Of a DNA stretch of 64,000 bases, positions 1 to 7,311 are shown piece after piece. Both the position numbers and the translations under genes were made by a program. The notes beneath the pieces are model-generated. The model saw only the letters and a list, made by a program, of their open reading frames with translations. It made no database searches and had not been told where the DNA came from. Each line of letters opens with the position of its first letter. Within the stretch, counting starts at the first letter, position 1. This stretch comes from Nocardioides lianchengensis (GTDB taxonomy: Bacteria > Actinomycetota > Actinomycetes > Propionibacteriales > Nocardioidaceae), in contig NZ_FMZM01000007.1 of NCBI RefSeq assembly GCF_900101465.1, positions 195,943 through 259,942 on the forward strand. The letters run 5' to 3'.

Positions 1-504
1 CTGCGCGAGCGGCTCGCGGGACTCCCGCTCGTCCGGCCGGGACTGGTCCGCGCCGCGAGCCGCGCCTGGCTCCCGCTCGGGAACCGCGTCGCGCTGGTCG
101 GCGGCGACCTGGTGGCGATCGAGCTGGCCGAGCTGCTGGCCACCCGCGGCCGGCTCGTCACGGTGCTGGAGGCCGGCCCCGAGCTCGCGCCCGAGGTCGG
201 CTGGAAGCGCCGGACCGAGCACATGGACCGCCTCGACCGGCTCGGCGTCACCTGCCACGTCGGCGCGGTCGTCGAGCGGATCACGCCGGGCGGGCTGGCC
301 TTCCGCCCCGCCGGCGGTACGACGCGCGCGCTCGCCGCGGACTCGGTCGTGCTGGCCGGCGAGGCCCGCCCCGACCTCGCGCTGCACGACGCCCTGGTGG
401 CGCGGCTGCCCGGCGTACCCGTCACGCCGGTGGGGGACTGCACCGGTCTCGGGCTGATCCGCGGGGCGGTCGAGGACGGCGCCCGCGCGGGTTGTGTGAT
501 CTGA
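1..504 (+). CDS. FadH-like flavoprotein oxidoreductase, C-terminal fragment
   Basis: The frame is open from the first base to the TGA at 502–504 (167 codons), so the start lies upstream of the window. Near residues 34–51 there is a dinucleotide-binding strand-helix segment (VALVGGDLVAIELAELLA), then 'GWKRR', and the chain ends with VGDCTGLGLIRGAVEDG. This layout is that of the C-terminal pyridine-nucleotide-disulfide-reductase-like domain of the 2,4-dienoyl-CoA reductase (FadH)/trimethylamine dehydrogenase family, which moves electrons from NAD(P)H through FAD to an N-terminal FMN barrel. The barrel and Fe-S cysteines are outside the window, so the substrate cannot be judged. The glycine motif is degenerate (GGD rather than GxGxxG). 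Another two-dinucleotide-domain flavoprotein is possible. Confidence 0.7.
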   Translation: MRERLAGLPLVRPGLVRAASRAWLPLGNRVALVGGDLVAIELAELLATRGRLVTVLEAGPELAPEVGWKRRTEHMDRLDRLGVTCHVGAVVERITPGGLAFRPAGGTTRALAADSVVLAGEARPDLALHDALVARLPGVPVTPVGDCTGLGLIRGAVEDGARAGCVI

Positions 505-569
505 GACCCATCCGGGAGGTCGGCGGCTCCGAACAGTGGGCACCAGCTCCCTCTCGAAAGGTCGTCCTC

Positions 570-1253
570 ATGCGCCGTCCCACCCCCAGCCTGATCGTGT
601 CCGTGCTCGCCCTCGTGGTGGCCACCGGCGGCACGTCGTACGCCGCTGTGCAGCTCACCGGCAAGGACATCAAGAACGGCTCGATCTACTCGGCCGACAT
701 CGCCGACCAGTCGCTGCGCGCGCGCGACTTCCGCGACGGTGTGCTGAAGCCGGGCCCGAAGGGCGACCGCGGGCCCGCGGGCGAGAAGGGCGACGCGGGT
801 CCCGCCGGCACCGGCCGCTGGGCGCTCGTCGCCGCGGACGGCACCATCGAGGCGCAGTCCGGCGGCTTCACCGTCGCCTCGGCGTACGACGCCCCCGGGG
901 CCCCCGCCGGCGCGGTCGGCAACGTCTACATCGACGCCAACGAGGACCTGAGCGACAACGCCGTGATCGCCACCATCGCCCTGCAGAACCAGGTCGACCA
1001 GAACGGCGACACCATCACCAACGGCCGCTCGCTGAACCCGGACGCCAACCCGGAGTTCTCCGGTGAGATCACCGCGACCCAGTGTGCGATCGCCGGCGTC
1101 GTGGCCTGCGCCCCGACCGGCACCAACACCGCCGAGCACCTCGTCGTCAGCCCCCGCCTCAGCGACGGCCAGGTCACCACGGCCCCGAACCGCAAGCGGT
1201 TCTACGTGGTCGTCACCGGCGACTCGACCGACTACGTGGCCCCCGCCGCCTGA
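570..1253 (+). CDS. Exported protein with short collagen-like repeat
   Basis: 227 residues. The ATG at 570 is preceded by AAAGG at a suitable distance. Residues about 7–26 form a hydrophobic signal or anchor segment ending in SYAAVQL. Next comes the segment GKDIKNGSIYSADIADQSL, then seven Gly-X-Y triplets (about residues 62–82: GPK GDR GPA GEK GDA GPA GTG), then a globular domain without a motif I recognise that contains two Cys. The combination of a TGGTSYAA-type leader, a 'GKDIKNGSI...DI' segment and a short collagen stretch is, as I recall, common in uncharacterised actinobacterial secreted proteins. A function cannot be assigned. A 45-bp perfect palindrome lies just after the stop. Confidence 0.75.
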   Translation: MRRPTPSLIVSVLALVVATGGTSYAAVQLTGKDIKNGSIYSADIADQSLRARDFRDGVLKPGPKGDRGPAGEKGDAGPAGTGRWALVAADGTIEAQSGGFTVASAYDAPGAPAGAVGNVYIDANEDLSDNAVIATIALQNQVDQNGDTITNGRSLNPDANPEFSGEITATQCAIAGVVACAPTGTNTAEHLVVSPRLSDGQVTTAPNRKRFYVVVTGDSTDYVAPAA

Positions 1254-1262
1254 CCCCACCAC

Positions 1263-1323
1263 GTCGAGGGCCGAGTCAGCACCAGTGGTGCTGACTCGGC
1301 CCTCGACTTCTGCTGACTCGGCG
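1263..1323. repeat. Extragenic palindromic element, copy 1
   Basis: Positions 1263–1307 form a perfect inverted repeat with 22-bp arms around a single central base (G at 1285). It is followed by ACTTC and then TGCTGACTCGGCG (1311–1323), which repeats part of the right arm. The same unit, with the same 26-nt distance from centre to trailing repeat, recurs at 21926–21982. Here it lies between two convergent genes and can act as a bidirectional terminator. The second copy's context (upstream of lrgA) shows it is not only that. Confidence 0.85.
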
Positions 1324-1334
1324 AGGGCCGGGGG

Positions 1335-2273
1335 TCAGCGGGGCTCGTGGCTCTCCAGCTCGTTGTTGAAGGCCGAGTCCTTCCGGGACAGGTGCTCGCG
1401 GCGCTCCTCGTGGGTGAGCGCCTCGACCTGGGACCGGACGTCGGAGGGGAAGCCGGTCAGCTCCGGCGCCTCGGCCAGCGGGACGATCGTCTGCACGACG
1501 CGGTCGTCGTACACGTGGGTCATCGTGAACGACTGGTGGCCGTCCACCCCCGACACGAACCGCTCCAGCGGCGCCGGGTCGGAGGTGTAGCAGGTCGCCG
1601 AGGCCACCGAGACCGGGATGCCGGCGAAGGTGGAGTACGTCGAGTAGTGCAGGTGGCCCGCGAGGATCGTGCGGACGTCGGTGCCGCGCAGTACGTCGGC
1701 GAGCCGGTGCTGGTCGGCCAGCTCGATCACCTCGGCCGCCGGCAGCATCGGCGTCGGCACCGGCGGGTGGTGCATCGCCACGATCGTCCCGTGCTCGGCG
1801 GGCGTGGCCAGCACGTCGGCCAGCCAGGCCAGCTGGTCGTCGGTCAGCTCGCCGTGGTGGTAGCCCACCACGCTGGTGTCGAGGGCGACGATCCGCAGCC
1901 CGGCCACCTCGTGCACCCGGTCCTGGCACGCGTCCGGGTCGTCGGGGTCGACGTCGAAGAGCCCGCGCGAGTACGCCGCCCGCTCGTCGTGGTTGCCCAT
2001 CGTCCAGATCACCTCGGCGCCCAGCGCCGCGGCGGCCGGCTCGACGACCTCGCGCAGCCGGGCGTACGCCGCCGGCTCGGCCTTGTCGGCGAGGTCGCCG
2101 GTGAAGACGAGCGCCTGCGGGGGGACCGGCAGGTGGGCCAGCCGCTCCAGGGCCCGTCGCAGTCCTTGCTCGGTGTCGACGACGCCGTACTGACGGACGC
2201 CCTCGGCGAGCAGGTGGGGATCGCTCAGGTGGGCGATCGCGTGGCTGGGGGCGGGATGCTGACCGAACGACAC
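1335..2273 (-). CDS. cpdA: Class III cyclic nucleotide phosphodiesterase (Rv0805/CpdA type)
   Basis: 312-residue calcineurin-like metallophosphoesterase. The metal-binding motifs appear in order: HLSDPHL (D-x-H), FTGDLADKAEPAAY (GD), TMGNHDERA (GNHD), AMHHPPVP (H) and LAGHLHYSTYSTFAGIPV (GHxH). Several stretches, such as FTGDLAD.AEPAAY, AGHLHYST.ATF.GIPVSVASATCYT and the HHPP loop, closely resemble M. tuberculosis Rv0805 as I remember it. Rv0805 hydrolyses 3',5'- and 2',3'-cyclic nucleotides in a binuclear metal centre. The GTG start at 2273 lies 10 nt after the stop of the Ddn-like gene on the same strand, so the two are probably co-transcribed. No strong Shine-Dalgarno sequence is visible before the GTG. 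Activity on cAMP itself is inferred from family. Confidence 0.9.
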   Translation of the reverse strand: MSFGQHPAPSHAIAHLSDPHLLAEGVRQYGVVDTEQGLRRALERLAHLPVPPQALVFTGDLADKAEPAAYARLREVVEPAAAALGAEVIWTMGNHDERAAYSRGLFDVDPDDPDACQDRVHEVAGLRIVALDTSVVGYHHGELTDDQLAWLADVLATPAEHGTIVAMHHPPVPTPMLPAAEVIELADQHRLADVLRGTDVRTILAGHLHYSTYSTFAGIPVSVASATCYTSDPAPLERFVSGVDGHQSFTMTHVYDDRVVQTIVPLAEAPELTGFPSDVRSQVEALTHEERREHLSRKDSAFNNELESHEPR

Positions 2274-2283
2274 CCGGAGAAAC

Positions 2284-2754
2284 CTACGTCCTCGGGGCCA
2301 GCTCGAAGACGGGAATGACCCGGTCCGTGCGCTTCTCGTACGTCGCGAAGTTCGGCCAGGTCCGCAGCATCACCTGCCAGAGCTCGGCCCGCTCGTCACC
2401 GGTCACCTCCCGCGCCGTCACGTCGTACGACGTCCGCCCGACGCGGACCGTCGCCTCGCCGGCCGCGCGCAGGTTGTGGACCCAGACCGGCATGTCGGGA
2501 CCGCCGAAGTAGGACCCCGCGACCAGCCAGCGGCCGTCGTATGGGACGCAGAGCAGCGGGGTCGAGCGGGGCAGGCCGGACTTGCGGCCTACGACGGTGA
2601 GCACCAGGTTCGGCAGCCCGGCGATGTCGAGCACGCTGTAGCGCCCGCCGGTCAGCGACTGAAGGCGCCGATCGGTCCACACCACCTGCGGGAGCAGCTT
2701 CGGCATCCACGGGAGGGCGCCGATCCGGACGGCGAGCGGGGTGAGCAGACCCAT
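2284..2754 (-). CDS. Deazaflavin (F420)-dependent nitroreductase family protein (Ddn-like)
   Basis: 156 residues, the usual length for the Ddn/F420H2-dependent quinone reductase family (split beta-barrel). The F420-contacting segment GRKSGLPRSTPLL is present, followed by DGRWLVAGSYFGGPDMP and a C-terminal half ending in FELAPRT. Family members use reduced coenzyme F420 to reduce quinones, nitroaromatics or related substrates, often at the membrane. The substrate here is unknown. It is first in a two-gene minus-strand unit with the phosphodiesterase at 1335–2273. It is divergent from the mannosyltransferase at 2835, with 80 nt between the starts. The family assignment is firm, the substrate is not. 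Confidence 0.88.
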   Translation of the reverse strand: MGLLTPLAVRIGALPWMPKLLPQVVWTDRRLQSLTGGRYSVLDIAGLPNLVLTVVGRKSGLPRSTPLLCVPYDGRWLVAGSYFGGPDMPVWVHNLRAAGEATVRVGRTSYDVTAREVTGDERAELWQVMLRTWPNFATYEKRTDRVIPVFELAPRT

Positions 2755-2834
2755 AGCCGGATCGTAGGGGGTTCGTGGTCACCCCGACCGGTGGAGTTCA
2801 CGCGCGAGAAAGACGCCCTTCCTAGCCTCCGCAC

Positions 2835-4286
2835 ATGCTCACTCGTGGTCTGGCCGGCAGCGTGCTGGTCCTGCTCGGCGGCCTGGTGGTCTCCACGCTG
2901 CCCCGGTCGACCCAGCTGCTGAGGTCGGAGTCCCTGGTCGCGATCCGCGGCTCCGAGGCCGGGCGGATGGTCGGGCTGACCGTCGTCCTGCTCGGGCTGG
3001 GGCTGCTCGCGGCCGCCTGGCTGGCCCTGTGCCGGCACGTCGCGGTGGCGGTCGGCGAGGAGCAGGACGACGCGCTCGCGCTGGTCCGGCACGCCGTCGT
3101 CGTCTGGTCCGCGCCGCTGGTGATCGCGCCGCCGCTGTTCTCCCGCGACGGCTGGTCCTACGCCGCGCAGGGGATGATGGCCCACCTCGGGATCTCGCCG
3201 TATGACCACGGTCCGTCGGTCCTGCACGGGCCCGTCGTCCAGGCCGTCGACCCGATGTGGCTCGAGACGGTCACGCCGTACGGGCCGCTGCCGCTGGTCG
3301 CGGGCGACTTCTTCGCCGACTTCACCGGCAACCCGTGGATCCTGGCCATCGGGCACCGGGCGGTCGCGCTGCTCGGCCTGGTGCTGCTGGCCTGGGCGGT
3401 CCCGCGGATGGCCCGCTGGACCGGCCTCAACCCGGCGATGGCCTCGGCGGTCGCGCTGGCCTCCCCGTTGATGCTCGCGAACGGCGTCGGCGGCCTCCAC
3501 AACGACCTGCTGATGGTCGGCCTGATGGCGGCGGCGCTGGTCGTGGCGGCCGAGCGGGGCTGGGTCGGTGCGGCCGTGCTCGGCGGGTGCGCGGCAGCGG
3601 TCAAGGCGCCGGGCGGGCTGGTCTGCCTCGCGGTCGCGCTGGTCTCACTGCCGCTGCTGGCCTCCACCGCCGAGCGGGTACGACGCCTCGCCGCGGTCGC
3701 GGCCGTCTCGCTGGGGACCCTGGTCGGGCTGAGCCTGGTGACCGGGCTCGGCCTGGGCTGGCTCGGTGGGCTGACCGTGCCGGCCACCGTCAACACGCCG
3801 CTGTCCCTGACCACCCTGGTCGGCGGCGCGTTCGACTGGGTGGCCCGGGTGGCCGGCACCGGGCTCCCGAACGCGCTCTTCCTCGACCTGGTCCGCCAGA
3901 CCGGCACCCTCACCGCCGTCGGCGTCGCGGTCTGGGTGGCGCTCACCTGGCCCACCGGGCGCCGCGACACGGCCGTCGCCGCGGTCGCCACCGTCATCGG
4001 CACCCTCGTCGTGCTGAGCCCGGTGGTGCACCTCTGGTACTTCCTCTGGGTCACCCCGTTCCTGGCCGCGATGCACCTGAGCCGGGTCGCCGCCAGCGGC
4101 CTGCTCGCCGCGTCCGTCGTCCTCGGGCTGGTCGCGCCGCTCGACTCCTCGCTGCACGGCGCCTACCTGGCGATCGTGCTCGGCAGCATGACGGTGGCCG
4201 TCCTGGTCCCCGTCCTGCTGCTCACCCGCCGCGCCCGCGTGCGCCTCGACAAGATCGTGAGGTCACGGTGGCTCGCCGTCCCCTGA
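2835..4286 (+). CDS. mptB: Polyprenol-phosphomannose-dependent alpha-mannosyltransferase (MptB-like, GT-C)
   Basis: 483-residue integral membrane protein with about a dozen hydrophobic segments. After roughly residue 95 comes the loop PPLFSRDGWSYAAQGMMAHLG followed by SPYDHGPSVL. This acidic Asp-containing extracytoplasmic loop is typical of MptB-type GT-C enzymes, which transfer mannose from polyprenyl phosphomannose and build the alpha-1,6-mannan core of lipomannan. A later loop reads ANGVGGLHNDLLMVGLM. The next gene starts 19 nt before this one ends and also encodes a GT-C enzyme, so the pair probably acts together on an envelope lipoglycan. The donor and linkage are family inferences. Another membrane hexosyltransferase of the same fold is possible. 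Confidence 0.8.
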   Translation: MLTRGLAGSVLVLLGGLVVSTLPRSTQLLRSESLVAIRGSEAGRMVGLTVVLLGLGLLAAAWLALCRHVAVAVGEEQDDALALVRHAVVVWSAPLVIAPPLFSRDGWSYAAQGMMAHLGISPYDHGPSVLHGPVVQAVDPMWLETVTPYGPLPLVAGDFFADFTGNPWILAIGHRAVALLGLVLLAWAVPRMARWTGLNPAMASAVALASPLMLANGVGGLHNDLLMVGLMAAALVVAAERGWVGAAVLGGCAAAVKAPGGLVCLAVALVSLPLLASTAERVRRLAAVAAVSLGTLVGLSLVTGLGLGWLGGLTVPATVNTPLSLTTLVGGAFDWVARVAGTGLPNALFLDLVRQTGTLTAVGVAVWVALTWPTGRRDTAVAAVATVIGTLVVLSPVVHLWYFLWVTPFLAAMHLSRVAASGLLAASVVLGLVAPLDSSLHGAYLAIVLGSMTVAVLVPVLLLTRRARVRLDKIVRSRWLAVP

Positions 4287-5422
4287 CGTGGCTGCTCCTC
4301 CTGGTCGCCGCCGTCATCGCCGGCCGGATCGAGCAGTTCCGCGGCTTCATCGACCTCGAGGTCTACCGCTTCGGCGGCGCGACGCTCGCCTCCGGCGCCG
4401 ACCTGTACGACGGGGGCGCGGTTGAGGCGGCCGGCCTCCCGTTCACCTACCCGCCCTTCGCGGCGGTCCTGATGGCGCCGCTGACCGAGCTGCCGCCGGT
4501 GCTGCTGGCCGCCGGCTGGGCGGCCGCCAGCGTGGCCGCACTGCTGGCCGTGCTGCGGCTGCTGCTGCCCGCGTGGCCACCGTCCGGTGTGGTTGCGCTG
4601 ACCGCCGGCGCGCTGCTGCTGGAGCCGGTCTGGCAGTCGCTCTCCTTCGGCCAGGTCAACCTGTTCCTGCTCCTCCTGGTCTCGTACGACGTGCTGCGGC
4701 CGGATCGTCGTACCGCCGGGGTGCTGATCGGCGTCGCCGCCGGCATCAAGCTCACCCCGCTGGTCTTCGTCGCGCTGCTGGTGCTCGCGGGCCGGCGGGT
4801 GCCGGCGGTCCGAGCGGTGGCCGCCTTCGCGGGCACCGTCGCGGTCGGCTTCCTGGCCGCCGGGAGCGACTCGGCGACGTACTGGACCCACACGCTGTGG
4901 GACCCGACCCGGATCGGCGGCCTGTCCTTCACCAGCAACCAGTCGGTGAACGGGGTGCTGGTGCGGCTGCTTGGCCACGAGCCGCCGACGCTGCTCTGGC
5001 TGGCGGCGGCCGGCGCCGCGGCCGGGGGCCTGCTGGTCCTGGGCGGGCTCTGGTGGCGGCGCGGCGAGCCCGGCCTCGCCCTGGTGCTGGGCGCGCTCGC
5101 GATGCTGCTCGCCTCACCTGTCTCGTGGAGCCACCACTGGGTCTGGGCGGCGCCGGCGGCGGTGGTGCTGTGGCGGCGCTCCCGCCCGATCGCGGTGGCC
5201 TGGACGGCGCTGTTCACGTCGGCCTGCATCTGGTGGCCGCCGCACCGCGAGGACCGCGAGCTGGCCTGGGGCCTGCCCGAGCACCTGGTCGGCGACGCGT
5301 ACGTCTGGGCCGCGCTCCTGGTCGGGGGCTGGGCCGCGGTGACCTACGTGCGCGCCGGCTCGACCCGGCCGCGCACCTCGCCCAGCGACAGCCGCGCCCC
5401 GCTGGTCGAGGGCGCGGTGTAG
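4268..5422 (+). CDS. Glycosyltransferase family 87 (DUF2029-type) membrane protein
   Basis: 384 residues from the GTG at 4268, chosen because GAGG lies 5 nt before it and the product then begins with a membrane segment (VARRPLTWLLLLVAAVIAGR). The start overlaps mptB by 19 nt, implying translational coupling. Features of GT87 are visible: the first loop with IDLEVYRFGGATLASGADLY, then LPFTYPPFAAVLMAPL, SFGQVNLFLLLLV, a GIKLTPLVFV segment and PVSWSHHWVWA. GT87 members (PimE-like) are polyprenyl-phosphomannose-dependent alpha-1,2-mannosyltransferases acting outside the membrane. The last 26 codons overlap, in the opposite direction, the end of fahA by 79 bp. The exact linkage made is not deducible. 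Confidence 0.82.
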   Translation: MARRPLTWLLLLVAAVIAGRIEQFRGFIDLEVYRFGGATLASGADLYDGGAVEAAGLPFTYPPFAAVLMAPLTELPPVLLAAGWAAASVAALLAVLRLLLPAWPPSGVVALTAGALLLEPVWQSLSFGQVNLFLLLLVSYDVLRPDRRTAGVLIGVAAGIKLTPLVFVALLVLAGRRVPAVRAVAAFAGTVAVGFLAAGSDSATYWTHTLWDPTRIGGLSFTSNQSVNGVLVRLLGHEPPTLLWLAAAGAAAGGLLVLGGLWWRRGEPGLALVLGALAMLLASPVSWSHHWVWAAPAAVVLWRRSRPIAVAWTALFTSACIWWPPHREDRELAWGLPEHLVGDAYVWAALLVGGWAAVTYVRAGSTRPRTSPSDSRAPLVEGAV

Positions 5423-6444
5423 CGCAGCACCACCTCGGCGCCGTCGGCCAGGAACCGCTCGCCCCACCACAGCTCCAGGAACGACCCGCGCTGGTCCTCC
5501 GCCGGCCCGCTGATCGTCCCCGACGCGAACAGGTCGCCGGTGCGCAGCGAGGCGCCGTTGGAGGTCAGGTGGGCCAGCATCTGCGCCGGCCCCCAGTAGG
5601 TCGTGCGGTACGGCGGCCGGCTCACCACCTCGCCGTCCAGCTCCACCTCGACCTCGATGTCCAGCCCGCGGGGGGGCCCGACCGCCGGCAGCAGGTGGGG
5701 GAGCGGCTCGGGGTCCTGGCCCGGCAGGTCGCACCAGGCCGCGTCGAGCGCCGCGAGGGGCGTCACCCAGGCGCCGACCGAGGTGGCGAAGGACTTGCCG
5801 AGGAACGGTCCGAGCGGCACGTACTCCCACGCCTGCACGTCGCGCGCCGACCAGTCGTTGAGCCCGACCACACCGAACACGTGGTCGCCGAAGGCGTCGT
5901 ACGCCACCGGGGTGCCGAGCGGGCTCGGGGCGCCGACCACGAAGCCCAGCTCGGCCTCGATGTCCAGCCGCTCCGTCGGGCCGTACGACGCGCCGCCGGG
6001 CCGCTGTCCCTGCGGGCGTACGACGGGCGTCCCGCTGACCACCACCGTGCCGGCGCGGCCGTGGTAGGCCACCGGCAGGTGCTTCCAGTTCGGCAGCAGC
6101 GGCTCCTGGTCGGGGCGGAACATCCGCCCGACGTTCGTCGCGTGGTGCTCGGAGGCGTAGAAGTCGACGTAGTCGGCGACCTCGAACGGCAGGTGCAGGA
6201 CGACGTCGTCGACCGGGACCGACGGGGCGTCGGGCACCCGCTCGGTCAGCTCCTCGCGGGTCTGCCGCCAGACCTCCGGGCCCAGGCCCAGGAAGGCGTT
6301 CAGCGACGGCTGCGCGAACTCCGGTCGCCCGGTCAGCTCAGACAGGTCGACGACCGCGTCGTCCAGACGTACGCCGACGCGCCGCTCACCGCCCGCCACC
6401 GAGAAGACGCCGTAGGGGAGGTGGTCGATCCCGAAGCCGCTCAT
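5344..6444 (-). CDS. fahA: Fumarylacetoacetase
   Basis: 366 residues, shorter than the usual ~410. It catalyses the last step of homogentisate degradation: fumarylacetoacetate to fumarate and acetoacetate. Diagnostic segments are YVDFYASEHHATNVGRMFRP (about residues 90–110), LPVAYHGRAGTVV, LDIEAELGFVVG, VFGVVGLNDWSARDVQAWEY, LGPFLGKSFATSVGAWVTPL, and near the end GDLFASGTISGP with SFLELWWGE. Metal-binding acids (the Asp of VDFY, the ExE of EAELG, the Asp of LNDWSARD) are intact. The ATG at 6444 overlaps the stop of the upstream gene by 4 nt (ATGA). The 3' end overlaps the GT87 gene by 79 bp, and that tail reads like a normal FAH C-terminus (LSLGEVRGRVEPA), so the overlap looks genuine. Confidence 0.95.
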   Translation of the reverse strand: MSGFGIDHLPYGVFSVAGGERRVGVRLDDAVVDLSELTGRPEFAQPSLNAFLGLGPEVWRQTREELTERVPDAPSVPVDDVVLHLPFEVADYVDFYASEHHATNVGRMFRPDQEPLLPNWKHLPVAYHGRAGTVVVSGTPVVRPQGQRPGGASYGPTERLDIEAELGFVVGAPSPLGTPVAYDAFGDHVFGVVGLNDWSARDVQAWEYVPLGPFLGKSFATSVGAWVTPLAALDAAWCDLPGQDPEPLPHLLPAVGPPRGLDIEVEVELDGEVVSRPPYRTTYWGPAQMLAHLTSNGASLRTGDLFASGTISGPAEDQRGSFLELWWGERFLADGAEVVLRYTAPSTSGARLSLGEVRGRVEPART

Positions 6445-7244
6445 GCGAGGCCCAGTACCCGCAGGTCGGCCAGCGGCTCGTCGACCGAGCAGGACCCGAA
6501 CGAGGTGAACCAGCGCCGCCCGCGGGCCAGCTCGTCGGCGTCGAGGTCCGGTGCCCGGTCCTCGAGGGTCGCGACCACCTCGTCGGCGCTCGCGCCGTCG
6601 AAGGCACGCACCGTCGCGAGCAGCACGTTGAGGAAGCCGTGGCCGGCGTCGTGTCGACCCGGGTCGTGGCGCAGCGCGCGGTGCAGGCCGGCGGTGCACT
6701 TGAACGGCGTCTCGCGGTCCAGGGCCGCGTCGATCCAGGCCGCGAGGTCGCGGGCCGGCGCCTCGTTGGTGCGGTACTTCAGCCGCAGCTCGGCCCCGGC
6801 CACCTCGTCGGCGGCCGCGAGCCAGCCGTACGACGGCGCGGTCGGCGGCAGCTCGACGTACACCGGAGCGTCCTCGGCGAGCGCGCCCTCCGCGCGGGCG
6901 GCGTCGACCGCGGCGACGACCCGGCGCGCGTTGCCGGGCAGGTCGTCGGGGTCGCGCAAGGCGACCTCCAGGCCGGCCAGTCGGATGCCGTTCCGGGTGC
7001 ACAGTGCGGCGGGCCCGGCGACCTGGCCGGCACCGCCGGTGAGGACGACGGAGACCGGGAGGTCGGTCCCGATCGCCGCGGCCACGACGGGCAGGTCGGT
7101 GTCGCGGAGCACGAAGCTGCCGACGAGCGGCTCGTCGCGGACGGCGTAGGCGTGGGCGGCCTCGACGAGGTCCGCGTCGCCGGGCGGGAAGATCGCTGCG
7201 TCGTCGACCAGCGCGGTCCAGAAGGGTTCCGTGGTGGGAGGCAC
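6441..7244 (-). CDS. Uncharacterised protein of the homogentisate operon
   Basis: 267 residues that I cannot assign to a named family. GTG start at 7244, six bases after the -10-like TAGGGT (7251–7256, minus strand), so the message is probably leaderless. Visible features: an opening LVDDAAIFPPGDADLVEAA; alternating short strands (GSFVLRD, LPVSVVLTGG, LAGLEVALR, PVYVELPP, ELRLKYRT) separated by helices, suggesting an alpha/beta barrel; then TPFKCTAGLHRALRH and GFLNVLLA. The conserved-looking Lys, Arg, Thr and His of LKYRT and FKCTAGLHR would suit an active site. It overlaps fahA by 4 nt and faces hmgA, so a role in homogentisate/tyrosine breakdown is inferred from context only. No maleylacetoacetate isomerase gene is present in the window. 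Confidence 0.75.
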   Translation of the reverse strand: MPPTTEPFWTALVDDAAIFPPGDADLVEAAHAYAVRDEPLVGSFVLRDTDLPVVAAAIGTDLPVSVVLTGGAGQVAGPAALCTRNGIRLAGLEVALRDPDDLPGNARRVVAAVDAARAEGALAEDAPVYVELPPTAPSYGWLAAADEVAGAELRLKYRTNEAPARDLAAWIDAALDRETPFKCTAGLHRALRHDPGRHDAGHGFLNVLLATVRAFDGASADEVVATLEDRAPDLDADELARGRRWFTSFGSCSVDEPLADLRVLGLA

Positions 7245-7250
7245 GCGACT

Positions 7251-7294
7251 ACCCTACCGGCACATATCGGCACCAAATGTCCGATAAACGGACA
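7251..7294. promoter_or_regulatory. Divergent fahA/hmgA control region with two overlapping inverted repeats
   Basis: Two inverted repeats overlap: TATCGG (7265–7270) N10 CCGATA (7281–7286), and TGTCCG (7278–7283) N5 CGGACA (7289–7294). They lie between a -10-like TAGGGT for the minus-strand operon (7251–7256, six bases before its GTG) and the strong GGAGGG ribosome site of hmgA (7300–7305). The position suggests a regulator that controls both directions. The regulator gene is not in the window; an IclR- or GntR-type protein is a guess. Confidence 0.55.
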
Positions 7295-7311
7295 CACCCG
7301 GAGGGTGGATC

